A stretch of 64,000 bases of DNA from Pseudarthrobacter psychrotolerans (GCF_009911795.1 NZ_CP047898.1:558001-622000); one strand, 5' to 3'; positions 19,201 through 29,389 are shown, numbered from the stretch's first letter. Numbers and translations: made by a program. Notes: generated from the letters alone by a model not told the origin.

Positions 19201-21400
19201 TTCCGGGGTGGCTGAATTCGGGCTAACTGATTCCGAGGACTGACCCGTCAGACCCGACGCGACGCCGGGCGCGAGGAACCGCTTGCCGTTGACCCGCTCT
19301 GAGGCGCCCACCCGGTCCAGGTACGGAGTGATGCCGCCCAGGAACATCGGCCAGCCAGCGCCCAGGATCATGCAGAGGTCGATGTCTTCAGGACCGGCCA
19401 CCACACCCTCATCCAGCATCAGCCCGATCTCCTCGGCCAGGGCATCCTGGACACGGCGCAGCACGTCGTCCCCGGTGGACGGGGACGTGCCGAAGGACAT
19501 CAGCGACAGGGCGGACTCCGGGATCTCCTGGGAGCCGTCGGACGCCGGGGACCAGAGCGACTTCACGTCGTTCTCGATCAGTTTCTGCAGGTTCGTGGAC
19601 ACGGCGAAGCGGTCTCCGAAGGCGGCGTGCAGGGACTCCTGGACATGCTGGGCAACCGGCAGGCCCACCATGGCACCAAGCGTGAACGGGGTCATCGGCA
19701 GGCCCATGGGCCGCAGCGAGGTGTCGGCAACGTCGGCAGGGGTTCCTTCGTCGAAGGCAGCCGTGACTTCGCCCATAAGCCGCAGCAGGATCCTGTTGAC
19801 CACAAAAGCCGGCGCATCCTTGACCAGGACCGCACTCTTCTTCAGGCCCTTGGCGAGCTCAAAAGCGGTGGCCAGGACGGCGTCGTCGGTCTTGGGCGCG
19901 CGCACGATTTCGAGCAGCGGCATCACGGCCACCGGGTTGAAGAAGTGGAAGCCCACCAGCCGTTCCGGATGCGCGAGGTCTTCGGCCATGGCCGTGACGG
20001 ACAGAGAGGACGTGTTGGTGGCGAGGATGCAGTCCGGGGAGACGATGGCCTCCACTTCAGCGAAGACCTGCTTCTTGACGTTCAGCTCTTCGAAGACGGC
20101 CTCGATGACAAAGTCGGCGTCCGCGAAGGCTTCCTTGGAGACCGATCCCGTGACCAGCGCCCTGGTGCGGTTGGCTGCGTCCTGGCTGATCCGCTTCTTG
20201 CCGAGGAGCTTGTCCACCTCGGCATGGACGTAGCCCACGCCTTTGTCCACACGGGCCTGGTCGATGTCCGTCATCACCACGGGGACCTTGAGTTGGTGGG
20301 CGAACAGGAGGGCAAGCTGGCTGGCCATGAGGCCCGCCCCCACAACGCCGACCTTGGTGACCGGACGGGCGAGCTTACGGTCCGGTGCGCCGGCGGGCCG
20401 CTTGGAACGCTTCTGGACCAGGTCCAGGAACGCGTACACGGTGGCGCGGAACTCGTCGGTCTGCATCAGGCCGGCGAGGGTTTCGCACTCGAGGGCGGCG
20501 GATTCGGCCTGGGACATGGTCCGGTTGGCTTCGAGGATGTCCAGGACCTTGGCCGGCGCAGGGGACGCGTTGGAGGTCTTGGCCTCCACGAATGTCCGGC
20601 CGGCGGCGACGGCTGCGGACCAGCGCCCGGCAACAGCGGGATCAGTGGGGTCCACGGCGTTGGCCCGGGCGGGACCACCTCGCCGGTGATGACTGTGGCC
20701 GTCCAGGCGAGGGACTGTTCCAGGAAGTCTGCCGGTTCGAACAGGGCGTCGGCGATGCCGAGCTGGAAGGCCTGCGGCCCGTTGAGCGTCCTGTTGTTGC
20801 TGAGCGGGTTCTCGATCATCACCTTGACCGCGTTCTCGGGTCCGATCAGGCGCGGCATGATGTAGACGCCGCCCCAGCCGGGGACCAGGCCGATGAAGGC
20901 CTCGGGAAGCGCCAGCGCACCGGCGCCGGTGGATACCGTGCGGTACGTGGACTGCAGGGCGATCTCCAGGCCGCCGCCCAGGGCAACGCCGTTGATGAAA
21001 GCGAAGCTGGGGACGCCGAGGTTGGCCAGCGTGGCATAAACGTCATGTCCGAGCTGTGCCATCCACAGGCCATGATCGCGGTTCTCCAGCGACTTGACAG
21101 CGGACAGGTCGGCGCCGGCCACGAGGAAGTACGGCTTGCCGGTCACACCGACGCCGACGATCTCGCTGCGTGCTGCACGCTCTTTCAGGCCTTCCAAGGC
21201 CGTGCCGAGTTCTACCAGGGTATTGGGGCCCAACGTGGTGGGCTTGGAGTGATCCAGGCCGTTGTCCAGGGTGATCAGCGCAAACACCCCAGGGCTCTGC
21301 TGGCCGGGGCGGCCGGCAGCTTGATGTCCTGGACGTACGAGTGGGTCACGGTTTCGTCGGGGAAGAGCTCGGCAAGCTTGGTGAAATCGGCGGCGCTCAT
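19186..21400 (-). CDS. fadB: 3-hydroxyacyl-CoA dehydrogenase/enoyl-CoA hydratase, FadB/FadJ type (two 1-base deletions)
   Basis: A bifunctional beta-oxidation enzyme of 738 residues after correction. The N-terminal crotonase domain (MSAADFTKLAELFP; NGVALGGGLEIALQ; GLVPGWGG) hydrates enoyl-CoA; the central Rossmann domain (VGVVGAGLMASQLALLFA) and C-terminal domains (VGFHFFNPVAVMPLLEI) oxidise 3-hydroxyacyl-CoA. Frame breaks: the CCCC run 21287-21290 (restoring RALGVFALITLDNG) and the G/C run 20662-20673 (restoring ITGEVVPP...NAVDPTDPAVAGRW). Start ATG 21398-21400, with RBS GAAGGAG, overlaps the thiolase stop. With the thiolase it forms a complete fatty-acid degradation pair. Confidence 0.88.
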
Positions 21401-22676
21401 GCGGCGGCTCCTTCGGTGGTTGCTTCGTTGGCTGTCGTTGCTGCGACGGCACCGCTGTAATCGGAGTGACGCGGGTTTTCCCAGATGACGGTGGCGCCCA
21501 TGCCCAAGCCTATGCACATGGTGGTGATCCCGTACCGGACGGAGGGGTCTTCTTCGAACTGCCGGGCGAGCTGGTTCATCAGCCTGACGCCGGAGGACGC
21601 GAGGGGTGGCCCACCGCGATGGCGCCGCCGTAGCGGTTGACGCGGGGGTCGTCGTCGGAAATTCCGAAGTGGTCCAGGAAACTCAGGACCTGCACGGCAA
21701 AGGCTTCATTGATCTCGAATAGTCCGATGTCCTCAATGCTGAGACCGGCGTTCTTCAGGGCTTTTTCGGTGGCGGGCACCGGGCCGATGCCCATGACCTC
21801 CGGTTCGACGCCGGCGTAGGCGTAGCTGACCAGCCGCATCTTGACCGGCAGGCCCAGTTCCGCGGCAGCTTCCGACGATGCCAGGACGGCGGCCGTGGCG
21901 CCGTCGTTCAGGCCGGCGGCGTTGCCTGCCGTCACGCGGCCGTGGGCCCGGAAGGGAGTCCGTAGGGCTGCCAGGTCCTCGAGCGTGGTGCCCGGGCGAG
22001 GCGGCTCATCAACGCTGTTCACCGTCCAGCCCTGGCCCGGCTTCAGGGTAGCGACCGGCACGAGGTCCGGCTGGATCTGGCCGTGGGCGTAGGCGGCTGC
22101 GAGTTTATCCTGGGAGGCAACCGCGTAGGCGTCTGTGCGTTCCTTGGTGATGGCGGGAAAACGATCGTGCAGGTTTTCGGCCGTGTTGCCCATGTTCAGG
22201 GCGGCGGGGTCAACCAGGCGTTCGGACATAAAGCGGGGGTTCGGATCGGCGCCGGAGCCCATCGGGTGGTTGCCCATGTGCTCCACCCCGCCGGCAATCA
22301 CGATGTCATAGGCGCCGAAGCCGATGCCGCTCGCCGTTGTGGTGACTGCGGTCATGGCGCCGGCGCACATGCGGTCGATGGCGAATCCGGGGACGGTGCG
22401 GGGGAGCCCTGCCAGGAGGGCGGCCGTGCGGCCGAGGGTGAGGCCCTGGTCGCCGGTCTGGGTGGTGGCGGCAACAGCGACTTCGTCGATCCGGGCCGGG
22501 GGCAGGGTGGGGTTGCGGCGCAGAAGTTCGCGGATGCACTTCACCATCAGGTCATCGGCGCGGGTTCCGGCGTAGATGCCTTTCTCGCCGGCCCGGCCGA
22601 AGGGTGTGCGGACGCCGTCAACAAAAACGACGTCGCGGACAGTTCGCGGGGATCCGCTGCTTCCGTGGTGGCTCAC
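21397..22676 (-). CDS. fadA: acetyl-CoA C-acyltransferase (thiolase) (1-base deletion)
   Basis: The final thiolytic step of beta-oxidation, acting with the FadB-type protein encoded next. 426 residues after correction. Seen: DVVFVDGVRTPFG at the N-terminus, nucleophilic Cys in IDRMCAGAMTAV, NGDGA-type motif as GLNDGATAAV, EINEAFAVQ, and GGAIAVGHP. The frame fails just after that motif at the GGGG run 21603-21606 (plus strand); one added base gives HPLASSGVRLMNQLARQFEED and a C-terminal CIGLGMGATVIWE with the second catalytic Cys. GTG start at 22674-22676 with GAGGAG RBS. First gene of the pair. Confidence 0.9.
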
Positions 22677-22797
22677 GTTTACTCCTCATCGAGACGTTGG
22701 CGCCGTCCGGAGGCCAAAGGGCAGCACTCGGCAGGACAGCAGTGCACACTATGTTACTCGTCAGTAACATGGTGTGCAAGGCTCGGTGAAGCGGCGT

Positions 22798-24144
22798 TTA
22801 CTCGGAGGCTGCGGTTGCCTTGGCTTCCTTGGCTTCCTTGGCTTCCTTGGCCGGCAGCGGTTGCGGGTTGAGGAACGCGTCTGTGAGAAGCGGCGCGATC
22901 AGGCCGATCTGCCATTCGCGGGCACCGAGGGTGCGCAGGTCAGCGGACACTGCTTCGTCGGTAATGTCCGACGGCGGACGCCACGCCACGCGGCGCAAGT
23001 AGTCCGGCGTCAGCAGGTTCTCCACGGGAAGGTTCAGTTCCTCCGCCTTCGCCTGCAGGAGCGGGCGGGCGGTGGCCAGGCGTGCCGCGGCCTCGGGGTC
23101 GCGATCGGACCACACCCGCGGCGGGGGCGGTGCGTTGGTCGGCAGGTGCAGCGGTGGGAGGTCATCAAGGTCGCGGGCAGCGGCGATGCACCGGAGCCAC
23201 CGGGGTGCCTCACGCTGAGCCGCACGGCCGTGGAAGCCCTTGGTGCCGAGCAGCTGGGGAACCGTGGACGGCATGGCCTTGGCAGCGGACACCAGGGCGG
23301 AATCAGGAATCAGCCGGCCCGGCGCCACGTCGCGCTTCTGTGCCAGGGAATCGCGCTCCAGCCACATTTCGCGGACCGCGGCCAGCTGGCGCCGGTCGCG
23401 GATCTGGTGCAGGCCCGACGTCTTGCGCCAGGGGTCAATCCGGGGAGGGGCAACGCCGGCGGCCAGGATTGCGGCAAATTCCTGCTCCGCGTATTCCAGC
23501 TTGCCGTCGGACTGGAGCAGTTCGATGAGTTCTTCGCGCAGTTCGGTCAGGACTTCCACGTCCAGGGCGGCGTAGCGCAGCCACGGCTCGGGCAGGGGCC
23601 GGGTGGACCAATCGGCGGCCGAATGTTCCTTCGCCAGGCCAAAACCGAGCAGTTGTTCGATGACGGCAGCCAGGCCAACGCGTGGCAGCCCCGCCAGCCG
23701 CGCGGCGAGCTCCGTGTCAAAGAGCCTGTCCGGCCACATGCCTAGCTCCAGCAGGCAGGGCAGGTCCTGGCTGGCTGCATGCAGGATCCATTCCGCCCCC
23801 TGGAGCGCATCGTTGATGATGGACAGGTTCTCGAACGGTTCCGGATCGATCAGCCAGGTGCCGGAGCCTTCGCGCCGGATCTGCACCAGGAATGCGCGCT
23901 GGCCGTACCGGAATCCGGAGGCCCGTTCTGCATCAACCCCTGCGGGCCCTGTTCCGGCGGCGATGGCTGCCGCACACCGCTCCAGCCCGGACTGCGTTTC
24001 GATAACCAGCGGCACGCCGTCGCGCGGTGCGTCGAGGTCAATGACTACGGGGACCTGGCTGTCGAAGCCTTCCACCGTGATGTGGGGAGTGGTATCAGCA
24101 GCCGGAGCGCCGGCCGTGGTGTTTTCCGGAATATGAGGGGTCAT
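22798..24144 (-). CDS. rnd: ribonuclease D-like 3'-5' exonuclease with HRDC domain
   Basis: 448 residues. The N-terminal DEDDy exonuclease domain shows VDAERA (metal-binding D and E), HAASQDLPCL (D), and YAALDVEVL (Y and D); the HRDC-type region follows (DRRQLAAVREMWLERDSLAQKRDVAPGRLIPD). It probably trims RNA 3' ends in the cytoplasm. The C-terminus ends in a low-complexity KEAKEAKEAKA tail encoded by a 9-bp tandem repeat. Start ATG 24142-24144. It sits 31 bases after DUF3000, a gene pair conserved across actinobacteria (Rv2680-Rv2681 type, from memory). Confidence 0.9.
   Translation of the reverse strand: MTPHIPENTTAGAPAADTTPHITVEGFDSQVPVVIDLDAPRDGVPLVIETQSGLERCAAAIAAGTGPAGVDAERASGFRYGQRAFLVQIRREGSGTWLIDPEPFENLSIINDALQGAEWILHAASQDLPCLLELGMWPDRLFDTELAARLAGLPRVGLAAVIEQLLGFGLAKEHSAADWSTRPLPEPWLRYAALDVEVLTELREELIELLQSDGKLEYAEQEFAAILAAGVAPPRIDPWRKTSGLHQIRDRRQLAAVREMWLERDSLAQKRDVAPGRLIPDSALVSAAKAMPSTVPQLLGTKGFHGRAAQREAPRWLRCIAAARDLDDLPPLHLPTNAPPPPRVWSDRDPEAAARLATARPLLQAKAEELNLPVENLLTPDYLRRVAWRPPSDITDEAVSADLRTLGAREWQIGLIAPLLTDAFLNPQPLPAKEAKEAKEAKATAASE
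22818..22851. repeat. 9-bp tandem repeat in the rnd 3' end
   Basis: The unit CCTTGGCTT recurs almost four times without mismatch and encodes the in-frame Lys-Glu-Ala repeat at the RNase D C-terminus. The unit is a multiple of three, so slippage would change tail length without breaking the frame. Confidence 0.8.
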
Positions 24145-24175
24145 GATGCCTTCAGTTTACCGACAAGGGGCAGTC

Positions 24176-24825
24176 CTAGTTCCGGCGCCGGCGCGGAAGG
24201 GCCGCGACGCCGTCGGGCACAGGGGGGAGGCCGGCGAACGTGCAGACCATTTCTGACCATGCCTCCAGATGGGCAGTGACGTCCGAAGACGCCGGAGTCC
24301 ACGAGGCGCGCAGCTCGATGTCGATCGATCCGGGCCGGTCAGAGAGTGTTCCGAAGCTCTCCGACAGGACGCGCGTGGCGGTCCCGCCGGCCGCCCGGTA
24401 GGGGCCTTGTGATTCTCCAATGCCTCGACCAGCCAGGTCCAGGCGACGGTGCCCAGCATTTCGTCGTTGCCCATTTCCGGCTCAAGCTGGGCCCGGATAT
24501 AGGTGACGATGCGGAATTCGCCATCCCAGACTGCCGAGCCTTCGGGGTCGTGCAGCAGGATGAAGCGGCCGGTGGCCAGCTCGGTGTCGTCGTCGTCCTC
24601 GGTACCGGACGCCGCGGCCAGGGCCATGGCCGCGGGCCCGTGGACGGGAGTGGTGCCGCTGCCTGGTCCGGGCGCCATGACCTCGGCACCGAGTGCCACG
24701 GCGAACGGTGCCAGCCGCGCCGGGGCGGGAATTTCCGCCAGGCGCAGCTCACTGCGGCATTGGGCCTTCCTGAGCGTTCCCAAGGCGTGGAGAAATTCCG
24801 GGGGAACCTGGGCTAGTGCGTTCAC
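24176..24825 (-). CDS. DUF3000 domain-containing protein (1-base deletion)
   Basis: An actinobacterial protein of unknown function, 216 residues after correction. The N-terminal part reads MNALAQVPPEFLHALGTLRKAQ, the core GRFILLHDPEGSAVWDGEFRIVTYIRAQLE and AWTWLVEALENH. The frame is lost at the GGGG run 24401-24404; one added base restores NHKAPYRAAGGTATRVLSES and SIDIELRASWTP up to TAG 24176-24178. The longer open frame reaching 24157 is an artefact of the shift. It is upstream of rnd on the same strand, probably co-transcribed. Confidence 0.82.
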
Positions 24826-24885
24826 CTTCGCAGATTACGCAACAGCAGGGGCGGGCAGTGCAGGCTCGCCGTCGGCCGGTCCAAC

Positions 24886-26013
24886 CTATCCGGCTTCCGT
24901 GCCCGCGTGGTGTCCAGCAAGTTCCCGTCGGATCGCAGCCACAAAGGCGTCGACGTCGTCCTCGCTGGTGTCGAAGGAGCACATCCAGCGGACCTCGCGG
25001 GCGGCTTCATCCCAGTCGTAGAACCGGAAGGACTCCCGCAGCCGGTCAGCTATGCCGGCCGGCAGGACGGCAAACACGCCGTTGGACTCCGTCTTCTGGG
25101 TGGGCTCCACGCCCTCGATCGTGTCCACCGCGGCGCGGAGGCGGGCGGCCATGGCGTTAGCGTGCGACGCCGAACGGAGCCACAGGTCGCCTTCCAGCAG
25201 GGCGATGAACTGGGCCGACAGGAAGCGCATTTTCGAGGCAAGCTGCATGTTCATCTTGCGCAGGAATATCAAGCCGTGGGCCGCTTCGGGGTTCAACGCC
25301 ACCACCACCTCGCCGTACAGCAGCCCGTTCTTGGTGCCGCCGAAGGAGAGGATGTCCACGCCGGCGTCGCGGGTGAAAGCACGCAGCGGCACGTTCAGGT
25401 GCGCGGCGGCGTTGGCCAGCCGCGCGCCGTCCATGTGGAGTTTCATGCCCCTGGCGTGGGCATGATCCGCGATGGCCCGGACCTCCTCCGGGGTGTAGCA
25501 CGTGCCAAGCTCGGTGGTCTGGGTGATGGACACCGCCAGCGGCTGTGCCCGGTGTTCATCGCCCCACCCCCACGCCTCGCGGTCAATCAGTTCCGGCGTC
25601 AGCTTGCCGTCCGGAGTGGGGACATGCAGGAGTTTGATTCCGCCGATCCGTTCCGGAGCGCCGTTTTCGTCCACGTTGATGTGCGCCGTCGAAGCGCACA
25701 CCACAGCACCCCAGCGCGGGAGCAGCGACTGCAGGGACAGCACGTTGGCTCCCGTGCCGTTGAACACCGGGAAGCATTCGATGCCGGCGCCGAAGTGCTC
25801 CTCCATCAGCCCCTGCAGCCGTGCCGTGTAGTCGTCCTCTCCGTAGGAGACCTGGTGGCCCTCGTTGGCTGCCGCCAGGGCGGCCAGGACCTCGGGGTGC
25901 ACACCGGAGTAGTTGTCCGAGGCGAAACCGCGGACGGACGCGTCATGCAGCCGGGCGGCGGCATTTTCAAGCCGCAGGACTGCATCTGCCGTTGTTGTCA
26001 TTGCTTTGCTCAC
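24886..26013 (-). CDS. ltaE: low-specificity L-threonine aldolase
   Basis: A PLP enzyme of fold type I cleaving L-threonine/allo-threonine to glycine and acetaldehyde. 375 residues. The PLP lysine is Lys228 in SFGGTKNGL; Asp195 and Arg198 in HMDGARL hold the cofactor and substrate; the N-terminal FASDNYSGVHPEV and FNGTGANV loops are typical. Met5 is an alternative start. It is a single gene with about 60 bases before DUF3000 downstream and 80 bases to the SDR gene upstream. Confidence 0.92.
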   Translation of the reverse strand: MSKAMTTTADAVLRLENAAARLHDASVRGFASDNYSGVHPEVLAALAAANEGHQVSYGEDDYTARLQGLMEEHFGAGIECFPVFNGTGANVLSLQSLLPRWGAVVCASTAHINVDENGAPERIGGIKLLHVPTPDGKLTPELIDREAWGWGDEHRAQPLAVSITQTTELGTCYTPEEVRAIADHAHARGMKLHMDGARLANAAAHLNVPLRAFTRDAGVDILSFGGTKNGLLYGEVVVALNPEAAHGLIFLRKMNMQLASKMRFLSAQFIALLEGDLWLRSASHANAMAARLRAAVDTIEGVEPTQKTESNGVFAVLPAGIADRLRESFRFYDWDEAAREVRWMCSFDTSEDDVDAFVAAIRRELAGHHAGTEAG

Positions 26014-26093
26014 GTTCTCAGTCTAGGAGGTGGGGTCCGGCTGGTCAGGCAGCCGGCAAGCCAGGGGATTTTTCGGGTCAGGGGATCTTGCGG

Positions 26094-26855
26094 TCAGGGG
26101 GTCAGGAGCAGGCGCCGGCCGTTCAGTTCGACTGCCGGGCGGCTGAACAGTCCGACGACGGCGGCGGCCAGGTCCTCGACGTCGGTGGCGCCGGGGAAGG
26201 TCCGTTCCGGGTGTGCCTTCCGGAGTTCCGCATCCACCAGCGCTTTCACCACCAGGACGACGGCGGCGGCGCGCAGGGCGGTGCCCTCATCCGCCGCCCC
26301 GCGGGCCAGTCCCTCCGCCATCGCCAGTGTCCAGGTCTCGGCGGCGGCCTTTGCCGCCACGTAGCTGGCCGTCGCTGCCGTGGGCTTGTCCACCGCGGTG
26401 GAGGACACCATCGCAAACCGTCCGGTTCCGGCGGCGGCCAAGTCGGAGTAAAAGACCCGGGAGACATTCCGGAGCGTGGTGATGGCACCGCGCTCCAGGA
26501 AGTCCCAGTCGGCGTCGCTTTGGTCCGTGATGCCCTTGGCGCCGCGCCAGCCGCCCACGAGGTGGATGACCCCGTCCATCAGACCTGCCGTGCCCGTCAG
26601 CGTCTTCCGGAGGGACTGGACGTCGGCGGGATCCGCAAGATCGCACACCAGGGGAGTGACGCCGTCGCCCGCCTTCCTCGCCGCAGCGTCGATGCGCGTG
26701 CTGTCCGAGCCGACCGTGAATACCCGGAACCCCGCCTGGTGCAACGCTCTGGCCACGGCGATCCCGGAGGGTCCGCTGCCGCCCGTGACCAGGACGTTCA
26801 GCCCGCCGGCGTGGTCCGGGACAGGAGCCACGCGCGGGGCGCCGGATTCGCTCAC
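26094..26855 (-). CDS. SDR family NAD(P)-dependent oxidoreductase
   Basis: 253 residues with a Rossmann fold: TGGSGPSG cofactor loop near residues 24-31, HLVGG central strand (replacing NNAG), catalytic Ser in MVSSTAV and SYVAAK (YxxxK) Tyr/Lys pair. Soluble. Its start overlaps the DUF6421 stop (ATGA), so the two are co-translated. The specific substrate is unknown; the non-canonical HLVGG in place of NAG occurs in several divergent SDRs. Confidence 0.88.
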   Translation of the reverse strand: MSESGAPRVAPVPDHAGGLNVLVTGGSGPSGIAVARALHQAGFRVFTVGSDSTRIDAAARKAGDGVTPLVCDLADPADVQSLRKTLTGTAGLMDGVIHLVGGWRGAKGITDQSDADWDFLERGAITTLRNVSRVFYSDLAAAGTGRFAMVSSTAVDKPTAATASYVAAKAAAETWTLAMAEGLARGAADEGTALRAAAVVLVVKALVDAELRKAHPERTFPGATDVEDLAAAVVGLFSRPAVELNGRRLLLTP

Positions 26856-28219
26856 AGTGCTGTCGCTCCGGTGATGCCGGCGGTGGATTCGATGACCGGG
26901 CGCATTTTCTTCTCCAAGGCTTCGTAGAACATGGACAGCGGAAATTCGTCGTCCAGCACCTGGTCCGTCAGGCCGCGGGGCGGACCGGCAACGGGGAGCG
27001 CGTCGGGGCCCTTTGCCCAGAAAGATGCGGGGTTGGGGGTGACTGTGGCGGCGATCAGCTGGTACGCAGCAAGCCAGTGGGCCATCTTCGGCCGGTCAAT
27101 GGAGCGCCAGTAGAGCTCGTCGATCGAGGCGCCGAGGGCGATCACCGCGTCCGGCACCTGGTCCCAGTCGATGCTGAGCCGGCTGTCGGTCCAGTGCAGG
27201 ACGTGGTGCTGGTGCAGCCAGGCAAAGAGCAGCTGCCCGCCGAGGCCGTCGTAGTTGCGCACCCGGTTGCCGGTGATCGCAAAGCGGAAGATCCGGTCGA
27301 AGATGATGGCATACTGCACCAGTTTCGCGTGCCGGCGTGCTTCCGGCCCGGCGTCTTCGTCCTGTTCGATCCGGACGGATTCCCGGAAGGCTGTGAGGTC
27401 ACAGCGCAGTTCTTCAAGCGAATACAGGAAGTACGGCATCCGCTGCTTGATCATAAACGGGTCAAAGGGCAGGTCGCCGCGCATGTGGGTCCGGTCATGG
27501 ATCAGGTCCCACATGACAAACGTGGCCTCGGTCAGTTCCTGGTCCGCCAGGAGTTCCATGGCGCCCGCGGGCAGGTCCAGGGACGTGATGTCCGCGGCCG
27601 CCCGCAGAACGCGGCGGAAGCGGGCAGCTTCGCGGTCCGCAAAAATAGCGCCCCAGGTGAAGGTGGGTGTTTCCCGAACGGCCACGGTTTCGGGGAACAG
27701 CACCGCCGAGTTGGTGTTGTAACCGCGGGTGAAGTCCAGGAACCGGATGGGCACAAAAAGCTTGTTGGAATAGTCCCCGGCCTCAAGGCCAGCCACAAAA
27801 TCGGGCCAGATGACCTCGATCAGAACGGCCTCCACGAGCCGGCTGCTGCTTCCGTTCTGGGTGTACATGGGGAAGATGACAACATGCTGCAGGCCATCCT
27901 GGCGCTGCAGCTGGGGCTGGAACGCCAGCAGGGATGCCAGGAAGTCCGGGATCCCGAAACCAGCCTTGGCCCACGCCCGGAAATCAGCGACGACGGCGTC
28001 AAGGTAGGCCGCGTCGTGCGGGAACTGCGGTGCCAGATCGGTGAGCGACTCCGTGATCTCGGCAACCTCGAGCGTTGCGGCCGGGTGGTGGCCTGCGTCA
28101 GGTACGGAGCCGTCCTGGATCTGCAGCGTCTGCAGGGATTCGGCGGCGTTCCTGAGGCGGAGCCAGGCGGGATTTTCGGCGGTGATCCTTGTCGGGGCGC
28201 CGGTCAGGGTGACGGTCAT
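26852..28219 (-). CDS. DUF6421 family protein
   Basis: 455 residues from ATG 28217-28219 (MTVTLTGAPTRITAENPAW), chosen over an upstream in-frame start at 28273 because the AGAAAGGCAG RBS lies just before it. The protein is soluble, rich in aromatic residues, and has conserved-looking blocks: HVVIFPMYTQNGS, FVPIRFLDFTRGYNTNSAVLFPET, MWDLIHDRTHMRGDLPFDPF and YAIIFDRIFRF. His/Asp residues in the third block could bind a metal or be catalytic, but this is inference. Co-translated with the SDR, so possibly a two-protein pathway of unknown substrate. Confidence 0.78.
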   Translation of the reverse strand: MTVTLTGAPTRITAENPAWLRLRNAAESLQTLQIQDGSVPDAGHHPAATLEVAEITESLTDLAPQFPHDAAYLDAVVADFRAWAKAGFGIPDFLASLLAFQPQLQRQDGLQHVVIFPMYTQNGSSSRLVEAVLIEVIWPDFVAGLEAGDYSNKLFVPIRFLDFTRGYNTNSAVLFPETVAVRETPTFTWGAIFADREAARFRRVLRAAADITSLDLPAGAMELLADQELTEATFVMWDLIHDRTHMRGDLPFDPFMIKQRMPYFLYSLEELRCDLTAFRESVRIEQDEDAGPEARRHAKLVQYAIIFDRIFRFAITGNRVRNYDGLGGQLLFAWLHQHHVLHWTDSRLSIDWDQVPDAVIALGASIDELYWRSIDRPKMAHWLAAYQLIAATVTPNPASFWAKGPDALPVAGPPRGLTDQVLDDEFPLSMFYEALEKKMRPVIESTAGITGATAL

Positions 28220-28333
28220 GGTGCGACTGCCTTTCTCATTGCTTGGGGCATCTACGGCGAGCGTAGCAAGCAACCAGAGTCCCTAACTCAAATCGAGCCT
28301 GAGCATAAGATACTCTCGGGCTCGAGGCGCCTG

Positions 28334-28362
28334 GTGGCTCCGCCAGATGTAGGCGGAGCCAC
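28334..28362 (-). terminator. hairpin after msrB
   Basis: An 11-bp perfect inverted repeat, GTGGCTCCGCC (28334-28344) and GGCGGAGCCAC (28352-28362), with a 7-base loop, lies just past the msrB stop and upstream of the DUF6421 promoter region. No clear T-tract. The stretch 28220-28333 also holds a TATCTT/TATGCT minus-strand -10-like box. Confidence 0.55.
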
Positions 28363-28373
28363 AGCTGGCGGAC

Positions 28374-28883
28374 TCAGGACTCCGTGGATCCTTCCCCGGC
28401 CGCGCCGCGCGGCACCAGCTTCAGGGACACCGAATTAATGCAAAAGCGCTGGTCCGTGGGCGTGCCGTAGCCCTCACCTTCGAACACATGGCCCAGGTGC
28501 GAGTCACAGTGCCCGCACCGTACCTCCACCCGCTTCATGCCTAGTGTCCGGTCGTGGATGTAACGGACGTTGCCTTCGGCGAGCGGTGCCCAGAAGGATG
28601 GCCAGCCGCAATGCGAATCGAATTTTTCGTTGCTCCTGAAGAGCTCTGTTCCACAGGCACGGCATTGGTAGACACCCTCCGTATGGGTGTCCACGTACTC
28701 GCCGGTGAAGGGGCGCTCCGTACCCGCCTGGCGCAGCACGTGGTATTCCTCCGGCGTGAGTTCCTGCCGCCACTCGGCGTCGGATTTCCGGTATACGGCT
28801 TCTGCACTTCCGGCGTCGGCTGCCGGATCCGGGACGGAATCCGTGGCCTTGTTGTCGAAAATGCTCTTTCCAAAGATGCTCAT
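28374..28883 (-). CDS. msrB: peptide-methionine (R)-S-oxide reductase MsrB
   Basis: Repairs methionine-R-sulfoxide in proteins, using thioredoxin or mycoredoxin as reductant. 169 residues. Structural zinc Cys74/Cys77 (CRAC) and Cys123/Cys126 (CGHC); catalytic Cys148 in RFCINS; substrate loop HCGWPSFWAP and GHVF. The N-terminal 25 residues are a polar extension. Fourteen bases downstream of the hypothetical gene on the same strand, so likely co-transcribed; both may serve stress responses. Confidence 0.95.
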   Translation of the reverse strand: MSIFGKSIFDNKATDSVPDPAADAGSAEAVYRKSDAEWRQELTPEEYHVLRQAGTERPFTGEYVDTHTEGVYQCRACGTELFRSNEKFDSHCGWPSFWAPLAEGNVRYIHDRTLGMKRVEVRCGHCDSHLGHVFEGEGYGTPTDQRFCINSVSLKLVPRGAAGEGSTES

Positions 28884-28897
28884 AGTCAGCTCAACGC

Positions 28898-29389
28898 TCA
28901 GGAGTCGCCGATAAATCCCGAACCGGCGTACAGGTGGAGCACCGGGAGCCCCAGCTGGTCCTGGGCTTTGTTGGCCCAGTCCGTGTGGAACGTATCCGCC
29001 ACTGCGTGCGGACGGGTGATCACCACCGCCTGGGCTGCGCCGAGCTCCTTGACCTTGGCCACGAGGCCCTTGACGGGGCCACCGTCTACTACCTCGCCCG
29101 TGACTCCTGCGCCCAGCCCTTCCAGGGCGGCCAGTGAGATGGCCAGCGTCTCTGCGGCCTCGGCCCGTTCGGCGGAGGGGTCCGGAGCGTGGGCGGTCAG
29201 CTCGCGGAACGCCTTAGCAACGTCCAACAGGGAGAGATTCTCAAGAAAATCCACCAGCAGATGCCGTTCAGTGTTCCCCGGAACCAGCAGGACAAGGGGC
29301 GTGTCCTGCCCGTCCACCAGGCGTTCTATATTGACGCGGTCGTCCGCGCCCAGGGGTTCTTCGGTCAGAATGACGATTGGATCGCTCAT
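28898..29389 (-). CDS. conserved hypothetical protein, universal-stress-like fold
   Basis: 163 residues, soluble, acidic. It alternates beta-strand and helix signals: PLVLLVPGNTERHLLVDFLENL near residues 31-52, a helical LAISLAALEGL and AAQAVVITRPHAVADTFHTDWANKAQDQLGLPVLHLYAG at the end, which resembles the C-terminal part of universal stress proteins. I cannot name the family with certainty. Start ATG 29387-29389. It precedes msrB on the same strand. Confidence 0.65.
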   Translation of the reverse strand: MSDPIVILTEEPLGADDRVNIERLVDGQDTPLVLLVPGNTERHLLVDFLENLSLLDVAKAFRELTAHAPDPSAERAEAAETLAISLAALEGLGAGVTGEVVDGGPVKGLVAKVKELGAAQAVVITRPHAVADTFHTDWANKAQDQLGLPVLHLYAGSGFIGDS

